Assembly (NCBI RefSeq): GCF_040730185.1
Contig: NZ_CP160402.1
Coordinates: forward strand, 3,720,001-3,784,000
Length of the DNA: 64,000 bases
Direction: 5' to 3'
From: Streptomyces sp. Je 1-332
Lineage (GTDB): Bacteria > Actinomycetota > Actinomycetes > Streptomycetales > Streptomycetaceae
The notes beneath the pieces are model-generated. The model did no database searches, had not been told where the DNA came from, and worked only from the letters and a program-made list of their open reading frames with translations. A program made the position numbers and the translations under genes. This document shows positions 52,909 through 59,899 of the stretch, piece after piece. Every line of letters starts with the position of its first letter. Within the stretch, counting starts at the first letter, position 1.

Positions 52909-52928
52909 TTGCAAGCGCCTGCTTGCAA
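52909..52928. promoter_or_regulatory. inverted repeat in the XRE gene promoter
   Basis: TTGCAAGC-gcct-GCTTGCAA, a perfect 8-bp inverted repeat 31 bp upstream of the start. It is a likely operator, possibly autoregulatory. Confidence 0.6.
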
Positions 52929-52965
52929 AAGTGCGCCACGCCACTCAATAGGGGTGCGATCTGGG

Positions 52966-52970
52966 GTACG
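52966..52970. repeat. target site duplication, left copy (GTACG)
   Basis: The five bases GTACG directly precede the TGT terminus of the transposon and match the five bases at 58041-58045. Confidence 0.9.
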
Positions 52971-52976
52971 TGTCCC

Positions 52977-53079
52977 GTCTCCGTGCAGTTGAGGCAGTCC
53001 CGGTCTTTGTGAGGCATCTGGGCACACGTCTCGCTCAATCTCGGGCATTCGGTGTGATGTCTCGGGCAATCTGAGGCAG
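52977..53079 (+). repeat. left-end TnsB-type binding repeats
   Basis: 21-bp repeats of the form GTCTC-N9-(t/c)(g/c)(a/g)GGCA(g/t) at 52977-52997, 53028-53048 and 53059-53079, plus a shorter GTCTTTGTGAGGCAT at 53003-53017. This is the multi-site end structure of Tn7-like elements. Confidence 0.8.
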
Positions 53080-53139
53080 CGGTTCGCTCTGCCTTCTACG
53101 GTCGTTACGGCTGGTCAGCGCGCCGAGTGGGGGTGGCTG

Positions 53140-53916
53140 GTGGAGGCAGGGGATTTCTGGCTGGAGTACGTCGACAGCCGGGGTGAGTCACATGGCGGGC
53201 CGCTTGAGGTGGTGTGGCCTGTGCGTTTCGAGGCTGTCGGGCAGGTTCGGGGGTTTCCGTCGTACCGGGGGCAGCGCAATTTCCCCGGCTGGTACTGGGC
53301 TGTGACCAGCGCGGAGTTGGTGGGTTACGAGTCATGGGCGGAGCTCAGCCACCTGATGCGTCTGGATGCCGAGCCGGAGGTGGTCGGGGTGGCTTCCCAG
53401 CCGTTTCGGCTGTCGTGGCGTTACGGCGGCGGGCGTCGGCGGATCAGGCACACGCCGGACTATTTCGTACGCCGTCGGGACGGCAGGGCTGTGGTGTTGG
53501 ACGTGCGTCCGGATGAGTTGGTCGAGCCGGAGGACGCGGCGAAGTTCGCGGCCACGGCCGTGGCCTGCGCCCGGGTCGGCTGGGGTTACGAGCGGGTCGG
53601 GGTGATCGATCCAGTACTGGCGGCGAATCTGCGCTGGCTGTCGGGCTACCGGCATCCGCGGGTACGGCGTGAGCCGGTGGCGGAGTGTCTGCGGGCGGTG
53701 TTCGCCCAACCGCAAGGCTTGCTTGCCGGGGTCCGGGCGGTCGGAGATCCGATCGCCGTGCTGCCGGTGCTCTTCCATCTGCTCTGGCGCCGGGAGCTGG
53801 CCGTGGATCTGGTGGGCGAGCGGTTGTCGGCGGTGACGGTGGTGCATCCGGCACCCGTCGCGGCGAGGGAGGTGGAGAGCGATGCCGACACGTCCGCGGC
53901 TTCTGTCGCTGGGTGA
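53140..53916 (+). CDS. tnsA: TnsA-like heteromeric transposase endonuclease subunit
   Basis: 258 aa. TnsA nicks the 5' ends so that, with TnsB, the element is excised by double-strand cuts. Restriction-endonuclease-like core: GYESWAELSHLMRLD (E64/E68), RIRHTPDYFVRR (D107) and VVLDVRP (D121-x-R123). The last motif normally reads E/Q-x-K; here the Lys is Arg. GTG 53140 follows a gggggtgg stretch. Its 3' end overlaps tnsB by 35 bp. A terminal Ser/Ala-rich tail is present. Confidence 0.88.
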   Translation: MEAGDFWLEYVDSRGESHGGPLEVVWPVRFEAVGQVRGFPSYRGQRNFPGWYWAVTSAELVGYESWAELSHLMRLDAEPEVVGVASQPFRLSWRYGGGRRRIRHTPDYFVRRRDGRAVVLDVRPDELVEPEDAAKFAATAVACARVGWGYERVGVIDPVLAANLRWLSGYRHPRVRREPVAECLRAVFAQPQGLLAGVRAVGDPIAVLPVLFHLLWRRELAVDLVGERLSAVTVVHPAPVAAREVESDADTSAASVAG

Positions 53917-55993
53917 CCGGGTCCGCTACGAGGGGCGCGAGCACAGCGTCGTCGCTCTGCACGGGACGTCGGTGCGGCTGGTCGACGATGCCCAGGGCGC
54001 GAGCGTCGTGCTGCTGGGCCATCTGCTGGCCTCCGAGGGGTTCGGCGTGCTCGGCACGGGTCCTTCCCGCCCGCCGTTGCCGCAGGAGGGGGTGCTGGAT
54101 GGCCTGCCTGCGGAGGAGGCCGAGCGGGTCCGGTGGTGGCAGCGGCACCTGACCGAGCTGATGACGGGCCATCCGGATGCCGATCACGGCACGCCGGTGA
54201 GAGCCGAGTACGACCCGGACGTGCGCTCGGTGCGCCAGCGGGAGCTGGCCAAACTCGCCGAACTCCGGGAGACCGGCATGGAGGTGGCCTTGAGCACGCT
54301 CCAGCGGCTGCGCGCCCGTTTCGAGCGCGAGGGGGTGGCGGGGCTGGTGGACCGGCGGCTGGTCAAGCCCTCCACGGGGACAGGCCGGGCCGATTCGCGG
54401 GTAGTGACGGCGATCGAGAAGGTCGTGAACAGTCGGACCGACGAGGCGACCGTGTCCGCGCAGGTGCTGCGGCGCCAGGTCGAACGGCTCCTGGCGGACG
54501 AGCACGGTGTCGGGACGGTGACGCTGCCGTCGCGGGCCGCGTTCTACCGGCTGCTTCAGGCGGTCTCAACGGGACGGCATCTGCTGGGCTCGGCCCGCAC
54601 CCGCCGCTCGCTGGGCAAGCAGCCGAAGCGGATGTTCGGGCAGCTCGCGGCAGCACGGTCGGGCGAGGTGATGGAGATCGACTCCACACCGCTGGACGTG
54701 CTGGTCGTCCATGACGACGGGACGGTGGACCGCTGCGAACTGACCGGGCTGGTGGACCTGGCGACGAAAACTCTGGCGGCAGTTGTGCTGCGTCCGTCGA
54801 CGAAGGCGGTCGACGCCGCCCTGCTGCTGGCACGGGCGATGACACCGGAGCCGGTGCGACCCGGCTGGTCGGACGCACTGCGCATGTCCCGGTCGGTGCT
54901 GCCCTACGCCTCGCTGCTGCCGCTGGACGAGCGGCTCGCCAAGGCCGCCGCGAAGCCGGTGATTGTCCCGGAGACGGTGGTGAGCGACCGGGGCAAGGCA
55001 TACATCTCGGATAACTTCCGCAACGCCTGCCGCCACTTGGGGATCTCGTTCCAGCCCGCGCACCCCGACACCCCGACTGACAAGCCGCACATCGAGCGGA
55101 CGCTGGGCTCGGTCTCGACGATGTTCGCCCAGTACGTGGCCGGCTACACCGGCCGCAGCGCCGAGATGCGGGGCAAGGATCCTGCCGCGCAAGCGGCCTG
55201 GTCCATCCACGAACTCCAGGAACTCTTGCAGGAGTGGGCTGTGGCCGTCTGGCAGACGAGGCCGCACGACGGGCTGCGGGACCCGCTGATGCCGGACCGT
55301 CCGCTGAGCCCGAACGAGAAGTACGCCGCGCTGGTCTCAGCGGCCGGATACGTGCCGGTCGCCCTGGATCAGGAGGAGTACATCCAGCTCATGCCCCGCA
55401 AGCGGCGGGTCATCGGATCCGGCGGCGTGCGGATCAACAACCGCACCTACGACGCCCGCGCACTCGGCCCCTACCGGCGTCAGCCCTCCGGAGCCGGTCC
55501 GGACGGCAGGCTCTGGGAAGTCCACTACGACCCCTACGACATCTCCCGTGTCTGGGTACGCAACCACCGTGAAGGCGGCTGGATCACCGCGACCTGGCGC
55601 CACCTGCGCACCTCTCCCGTCCCCATGGGTGAGCTGATCTTCGACCGGGTCCACCAGGTGCTGGCCGAACGCGAAGGACGCAGACCGGACGAGGAAGCAG
55701 TCGCACGCGCCGCGGCCGAACTGCTGGACCGGGCGACCGACGGACCCGACGACCGCCCCACTCGGCGGCAGAAGGGCAAGAACCGAGCGGACGGGCGGCG
55801 CGACCGCAAGGCCGCCGCCCGCACCCGGGCCACCAGCGCCGCAGCCTGGCCCCGGCCCGTCTCGTCCGGCCCCGAGGAACCGCCGGACGAAACGACTCAC
55901 GAATCCGAAGCGGTCGAGGAAGCCGACGAGTTGGCCAAGGTCGTGCCATTGGGCATCTTCGACGCCCGCGAGGAGGCGAAACGATGGTGGTGA
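53882..55993 (+). CDS. tnsB: TnsB-like DDE transposase
   Basis: 703 aa. N-terminal DNA-binding region with helix-turn-helix domains (about 100-250), then an integrase-core catalytic domain with D267 (VMEIDSTPLDVL), D369 (VVSDRGKAYIS) and E405 (DKPHIERTLGS), i.e. DD(35)E. A Mu/TnsB-type beta-barrel and a basic C-terminal tail (RRQKGKNRADGRRDRKAA) follow, the tail probably contacting TnsC. It joins the element 3' ends to target DNA. Overlaps tnsA by 35 bp and tnsC by 10 bp, so the operon is tightly coupled. Confidence 0.94.
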   Translation: MPTRPRLLSLGDRVRYEGREHSVVALHGTSVRLVDDAQGASVVLLGHLLASEGFGVLGTGPSRPPLPQEGVLDGLPAEEAERVRWWQRHLTELMTGHPDADHGTPVRAEYDPDVRSVRQRELAKLAELRETGMEVALSTLQRLRARFEREGVAGLVDRRLVKPSTGTGRADSRVVTAIEKVVNSRTDEATVSAQVLRRQVERLLADEHGVGTVTLPSRAAFYRLLQAVSTGRHLLGSARTRRSLGKQPKRMFGQLAAARSGEVMEIDSTPLDVLVVHDDGTVDRCELTGLVDLATKTLAAVVLRPSTKAVDAALLLARAMTPEPVRPGWSDALRMSRSVLPYASLLPLDERLAKAAAKPVIVPETVVSDRGKAYISDNFRNACRHLGISFQPAHPDTPTDKPHIERTLGSVSTMFAQYVAGYTGRSAEMRGKDPAAQAAWSIHELQELLQEWAVAVWQTRPHDGLRDPLMPDRPLSPNEKYAALVSAAGYVPVALDQEEYIQLMPRKRRVIGSGGVRINNRTYDARALGPYRRQPSGAGPDGRLWEVHYDPYDISRVWVRNHREGGWITATWRHLRTSPVPMGELIFDRVHQVLAEREGRRPDEEAVARAAAELLDRATDGPDDRPTRRQKGKNRADGRRDRKAAARTRATSAAAWPRPVSSGPEEPPDETTHESEAVEEADELAKVVPLGIFDAREEAKRWW

Positions 55994-57027
55994 ACCCCTC
56001 CGCCGACGGCATGACACCCACCGACGAGGAACGCGTCGACCCGCCCACGACACTGGCAGGCTGGCGGCACTTCGTCGACAGGGACGCGGCCACCTTCCCA
56101 CTCGCCTCCGACCGAAGCTGGGAAAGCATGGGTGACCCGGTCCGCAACTCCTATAACGAGCGGCGCATCGACTACCACTCCGAACTGCAAGTCGTGCGGA
56201 CGTCCACAGTCAACGAAGTCGCCCACCAGGGCAGACTGCTGACCCTGCTCAACCGCCGGGAACACGGCGCCCGGCGGGGCCTGATCATCTCGGGCGAGCG
56301 GACCACCGGGAAGACCACCGCCCTGCGGCAGCTCGGCAGGCTGCACGAACTGCGCACCCGGCAGCGCTATCCAGACAGCAGACGGGTCCCGGTCGTCTAC
56401 GTCACCGCCCCGCCCAAGGGATCGCCCCGAAAACTCGCCATCGAGTTCGCCCGGTTCCTGGGACTACCGGCGATCTCGCCCCGGCACAACACCGTCGACA
56501 TCACCAGCGCCGCCTGCCAGGTCCTCATCGAGGCCCGCACCGACTTGGTCCTGGTCGACGAGATCCACCTGATGAACCTGGCGACCACTGCCGGTGAAGA
56601 ACTGTCCGACCACCTCAAATACTTCACGGAGCACCTGCCTGCGACCTTCGTCTATGCGGGCATCGACGTCGAGCACTCCGGACTGTTCACCGGTATCCGC
56701 GGCGACCAGATCGCCGGCCGCTGCACACTCCTGCACACCGGCCCCTTCCCGCTCAGCTCCGAGTGGGAGGCACTGGTGGCGACGATGGAGGCCACGCTCC
56801 GGCTCCACCACCACACGACCGACACCCTCGCTGGCCTGCACCCCTACCTCCACCAGCGCACCGGAGGAATGATCGGAAGTCTCTCCCACCTGATCCGGGC
56901 CGCCGCGATCTCCGCGATCCTCGACGGCAGCGAGCGCATCACCCGTCGTCAGCTCGACACCATCCACGTCGACCATGCCAGCGAAAGGGCCTTCCGGGGC
57001 GAAGCCAGACGCGGCAGGACAGCCTGA
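55984..57027 (+). CDS. tnsC: TnsC-like AAA+ ATPase
   Basis: 347 aa. Regulator that links target selection to the transposase. Walker A GERTTGKT (104-111), Walker B LVLVDEIH (D192/E193), and the sensor-1 FVYAGIDVEH. C-terminal helical segment GGMIGSLSHLIRAAAISAILDGSERITRRQLD typical of TnsC/TniB. The ATG at 55984 overlaps the tnsB stop. Its stop codon shares a base with the ATG of the tniQ gene (TGATG). Confidence 0.93.
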   Translation: MVVNPSADGMTPTDEERVDPPTTLAGWRHFVDRDAATFPLASDRSWESMGDPVRNSYNERRIDYHSELQVVRTSTVNEVAHQGRLLTLLNRREHGARRGLIISGERTTGKTTALRQLGRLHELRTRQRYPDSRRVPVVYVTAPPKGSPRKLAIEFARFLGLPAISPRHNTVDITSAACQVLIEARTDLVLVDEIHLMNLATTAGEELSDHLKYFTEHLPATFVYAGIDVEHSGLFTGIRGDQIAGRCTLLHTGPFPLSSEWEALVATMEATLRLHHHTTDTLAGLHPYLHQRTGGMIGSLSHLIRAAAISAILDGSERITRRQLDTIHVDHASERAFRGEARRGRTA

Positions 57028-57989
57028 TGGCCGGCCGACAACGAGGTCCTGCTCCCGTCACCTCACTGCCGTTCACTCCGGTCCTGCTCCGTCCGCTGCC
57101 ACATACGGTCACCCCGTTCGCGAACGAGACGCTCGACTCCTACCGCCGACGCCTCGCTGCCGCGAACCAGACCGAGTTCCGCACCATGCGCAACCCCTCA
57201 CGCTGGCTCCAGTGCCCGCTCAACGAACTCGAACGGCTGGAACTCATCAGCGGCCAGCCCCGCACCACCCTGCTCTGGGCACTACCGGAATTGCGGCACC
57301 ACGCACCCGACATCGTCCCGCCACCCGAGACCTTCATCGTCAACCACCGGCCCGCCTGCGACCTCTGCGCCTGGCGCTCCGGCAGCAACGGCCAGCCCAT
57401 CCACGTCTACATCCGAGGGTTCCACGACAACGTCTGCATCCGTCATCAGCGCTGGCTGAGCTGCGGACACGCGAACGAATCCAAGCAGATCGACCTGGCA
57501 CAGGCTCCCGAGATCGTGCAGGCTCAGATCCTTCTGGACCAGCTCGAACGTCGACACGGCGCCGCCGTTCTCCTTGAGTGTTACCGCCAGTGCGAAAAGT
57601 TCTGGACGGAAGTAGACAGTCGGGCACTGGTGCACCGAGACAGAGATGCCGTTCTCCAGCGAATCTATCGACCCAGCACCAAGACCCTCCCGGACCGCTT
57701 CGCCATCCATCGGACACCACGGCTCAAGCGAGTCGCCAACTATCCCCAGGCGGCCAGGCTCACCAAGCTGATCATTTCGCTGGCACTACAGCCTGAACTG
57801 GAACGACGAGTCGCACACATCACCAGCGAAACCCAGATCGCGTTCACACAAGCCTTTCCCCTGGATCGCCACCCTCGCGGGATCACAATCCACTGGCTAC
57901 GCCAACGACTCGGCGTCTTGGCGGAAGCCGTCGCCAAATGCCTCACCTCGAACGAGACAGACGAATCCGAACCGTCTCGCTCAACCTGA
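57027..57989 (+). CDS. tniQ: TniQ-family target-selection protein
   Basis: 320 aa. The N-terminal TniQ domain reads LRPLPHTVTPFANETLDSYRRRLAAANQ...LNELERLELISGQPRTTLLWALPEL. Zinc motif CDLC (111-114) ... CIRHQRW (137-143), a CxxC/CxxH pair. The C-terminus (to residue 320) is helical and could bind DNA, as in TnsD, but is much shorter than E. coli TnsD (about 500 aa). It probably chooses the target with TnsC. The stop lies inside the right-end repeat, 51 bp from the element end. Confidence 0.88.
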   Translation: MAGRQRGPAPVTSLPFTPVLLRPLPHTVTPFANETLDSYRRRLAAANQTEFRTMRNPSRWLQCPLNELERLELISGQPRTTLLWALPELRHHAPDIVPPPETFIVNHRPACDLCAWRSGSNGQPIHVYIRGFHDNVCIRHQRWLSCGHANESKQIDLAQAPEIVQAQILLDQLERRHGAAVLLECYRQCEKFWTEVDSRALVHRDRDAVLQRIYRPSTKTLPDRFAIHRTPRLKRVANYPQAARLTKLIISLALQPELERRVAHITSETQIAFTQAFPLDRHPRGITIHWLRQRLGVLAEAVAKCLTSNETDESEPSRST

Positions 57990-58034
57990 GGCACCCCAGG
58001 TCAGGGCCTCAGCCTGCCTCATCTTCAGCGAGAC
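57974..58034 (+). repeat. right-end TnsB-type repeats
   Basis: One repeat GTCTCGC-TCAACC-TGAGGCAC lies at 57974-57994 on the + strand, overlapping the tniQ stop, and the terminal one runs on the minus strand from 58034 to 58014. They face each other, unlike the co-directed left-end repeats. Confidence 0.75.
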
Positions 58035-58040
58035 CGGACA

Positions 58041-58045
58041 GTACG
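58041..58045. repeat. target site duplication, right copy (GTACG)
   Basis: Exact match to 52966-52970, directly after the transposon terminus. Confidence 0.9.
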
Positions 58046-58063
58046 ACTTGGGCTGACGCCGCC

Positions 58064-58227
58064 TGGTGCCATGCATGGCACCAGTGGCACCAAATCGCAT
58101 CACGCGCGGGCGCAGCCTCACGCCCACCCACACCCCTCCCCCCGCTTTACGCAGGCCAGGCCCCTTGCGCCGCCGCGACATCAATAATGACTCGACATGG
58201 CACCACAGGTGTGCCACTATGGCGCCA
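58064..58227. promoter_or_regulatory. TGGCACCA palindrome array upstream of the GtrA-like gene
   Basis: A perfect 20-bp palindrome TGGTGCCATGCATGGCACCA (58064-58083) is followed by TGGCACCA at 58085-58092 and 58198-58205, an inverted partner GTGCCA at 58211-58216, and the palindrome TGGCGCCA at 58220-58227. These look like repeated operator half-sites. Confidence 0.6.
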
Positions 58228-58263
58228 CCGCAACAACCGCAGCAACCAGGGAGGGGTCGGATC

Positions 58264-58800
58264 ATGGCGACAGCAGAGAATCGGCAGTCGACGGCACCCG
58301 GCGCCTTCACCGCCTTCGCCCGCTTCGTGTTCTGTGGCGGCGGGGTCGGAGTCGCATCCAGCTTCGCCGTGGCGGCCCTGGCCTCCTGGCTTCCCTGGGC
58401 CCTGGCCAACGCCCTGATCACGGTGGTCTCCACGCTCCTGGCCACCGAGTTGCACGCCCGCTTCACCTTCGGCGCGGGGGGCCGGGCGACCGGGCGGCAG
58501 CACGCGCAGTCGGCCGGGTCCGCGGCGGCCGCGTACGCGGTGACCTGCCTGGCGATGCTGGTCCTTCAGCAGCTGGTGGCGTCGCCCGGCGCGATGCTCG
58601 AACAGGTCGTCTACCTGTCGGCCTCCGCGCTGGCCGGTGTCGCACGGTTCGCCGTGCTGCGCCTGGTCGTCTTCGCCCGCACCCGCTCGCAGGCCACGAC
58701 CACGGCCACCACCCGCACCGCCCACCCCGCTCGCACCGCCAGGCCCGTGCACCCCGTGCACGCTGCCGTGTCCCCCGCCGGACTCTGCCCCGCGGCCTGA
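58264..58800 (+). CDS. GtrA-like membrane protein
   Basis: 178 aa with about four hydrophobic helices (FARFVFCGGGVGVASSFAVAALASWLPW, ALITVVSTLLATEL, SAAAAYAVTCLAMLVLQQLV, LSASALAGVARFAVLRLVVFA). GtrA-family proteins take part in polyprenyl-linked sugar transfer or membrane transport. The charge pattern and HARFTF motif fit. ATG 58264 follows gggaggggtcgg. Its promoter region contains the palindromic array and the right end of the transposon lies 224 bp upstream. The tail is His/Pro-rich. Confidence 0.75.
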   Translation: MATAENRQSTAPGAFTAFARFVFCGGGVGVASSFAVAALASWLPWALANALITVVSTLLATELHARFTFGAGGRATGRQHAQSAGSAAAAYAVTCLAMLVLQQLVASPGAMLEQVVYLSASALAGVARFAVLRLVVFARTRSQATTTATTRTAHPARTARPVHPVHAAVSPAGLCPAA

Positions 58801-58841
58801 CCCCCGCGCCGCGCTCACCGGCGGTCGGTAACGTTCCCCAT

Positions 58842-59267
58842 GTGTCCGCCTCTCTCTCCGACCTCGTCCGGCTGCGCCAGGCCCGTGACCGGATGGACCG
58901 CGACTACGCGGAACCCCTGGACGTCCCGGCGCTGGCCAGAGCCGCCCTCATGTCGCCGGGGCACTTCTCGCGCAGCTTCCGCGCCGCCTACGGCGAGACG
59001 CCGTACAGCTATCTCATGACCCGCCGCATCGAGCGGGCCAAGGCGCTGCTGCGGCGCGGGGACCTGTCGGTGACGGAGGTCTGCATGGAGGTCGGCTGTA
59101 CGTCGCTCGGCTCCTTCAGCTCACGGTTCACCGAGCTGGTCGGCGAGAGCCCGAGCGCGTACCGGGCCCGCGACCACAGTGAGAGCGCCGGCATCCCCGC
59201 CTGTATCGCCAAGATCCGCACCCGGCCGGTCAGGAACGGAGAAGCGAAACCCGACGCCGGTCCGTAG
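58842..59267 (+). CDS. AraC-family helix-turn-helix regulator
   Basis: 141 aa. The two-helix-turn-helix AraC DNA-binding domain spans most of the protein: RLRQARDRMDRDYAEPLDVPALARAALMSPGHFSRSFRAAYGETPYSYLMTRRIERAKALLRRGDLSVTEVCMEVGCTSLGSFSSRFTELVGESPSAYR. No ligand domain is present, so it is a minimal AraC. GTG 58842. It is followed 10 bp later by a VOC protein, a pairing common in Streptomyces, suggesting it regulates that gene. Confidence 0.86.
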   Translation: MSASLSDLVRLRQARDRMDRDYAEPLDVPALARAALMSPGHFSRSFRAAYGETPYSYLMTRRIERAKALLRRGDLSVTEVCMEVGCTSLGSFSSRFTELVGESPSAYRARDHSESAGIPACIAKIRTRPVRNGEAKPDAGP

Positions 59268-59277
59268 CGTCGTACGC

Positions 59278-59694
59278 ATGGACATCAAACTCGCGCAGTG
59301 CTTCATCGCCGTCGACGACCACGACAAGGCGCTCGCTTTCTACCGCGACGCGCTCGGCCTCGAAGTGCGTAATGACGTCGGCTTCGAGGGGATGCGCTGG
59401 GTGACGCTCGGTTCGCCGTCTCAGCCCGACGTCGAGATCGTCATCGAGCCGCCGCTCGCCGACCCGAACGCCACCGACACCGACCGGCAGGCCGTGGCCG
59501 AGCTGATGGCCAAGGGCCTGCTGCGCGGCGTCATCTTCCGGACCGACGACGTCGACGCCACGTTCGAGCGGGTCCGCGCCGCCGGGGGCGAGGTTCTTCA
59601 GGAGCCGATGGACCAGCCGTACGGCGTCCGCGACTGCGCCTTCCGCGACCCGGCGGGCAACATGCTGCGGATCAACCAGCCGGGCAAGAAGTAG
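59278..59694 (+). CDS. VOC-family (glyoxalase/bleomycin-resistance-like) protein
   Basis: 138 aa with the beta-alpha-beta-beta-beta fold in two modules: MDIKLAQCFIAVDDHDKALAFYRDALGLEVRND and LRGVIFRTDDVDATFERVRAAGGEVLQEP...RDCAFRDPAGNMLRINQPG. Metal ligands and substrate are not predictable; members include glyoxalases, dioxygenases and resistance proteins. Directly follows the AraC regulator, probably co-transcribed. Confidence 0.87.
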   Translation: MDIKLAQCFIAVDDHDKALAFYRDALGLEVRNDVGFEGMRWVTLGSPSQPDVEIVIEPPLADPNATDTDRQAVAELMAKGLLRGVIFRTDDVDATFERVRAAGGEVLQEPMDQPYGVRDCAFRDPAGNMLRINQPGKK

Positions 59695-59713
59695 GGAGCG
59701 CCTACGCCCGGGG

Positions 59714-59741
59714 TCCCGGATCCCGGATCCCGGATCCCGGG
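59714..59741. repeat. TCCCGGA heptamer x4
   Basis: Four tandem 7-mers (the last ends G instead of A) between the VOC gene and the PBP gene, containing overlapping GGATCCC palindromes; the sequence continues as gggacccagggcccggg. Confidence 0.8.
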
Positions 59742-59899
59742 ACCCAGGGCCCGGGAACCCGCGGCCGTGACCCTCGCGTGTGACCATTCGGCAACAAAAG
59801 GCCGGAGAAGCGTGCACTCTGCCGCATGATGAAGCTTCACCACGTCCTGGCGTGTCGGAGTTCCATCGCGCCCTGGAGTCACGGGCCTTGGGGGGACCG

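Larger units (their letters stand above)
52971..58040 (+). mobile_element. Tn7-like transposon (tnsA-tnsB-tnsC-tniQ), 5,070 bp, intact ends
   Basis: Begins TGTCCCGTCTCC at 52971 and ends with the complement of TGTCCGGTCTCG at 58040. The 27-bp terminal inverted repeats match at 22 of 27 positions (both finish TGAGGCAG). Perfect 5-bp target duplications GTACG flank it. Each end holds additional 21-bp GTCTC...GAGGCA-type repeats. Four genes in overlapping order encode TnsA endonuclease, TnsB DDE transposase, TnsC ATPase and a TniQ. No cargo gene is carried, and no CRISPR array or Cas gene is present. Neighbours are a chromosomal XRE gene and GtrA-like gene. Confidence 0.95.

Noticed and set aside
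52971..58040. CRISPR-associated transposon (CAST)
   Set aside because: No Cas genes, no CRISPR repeats and no tracr-like sequence are visible; TniQ alone does not make a CAST.
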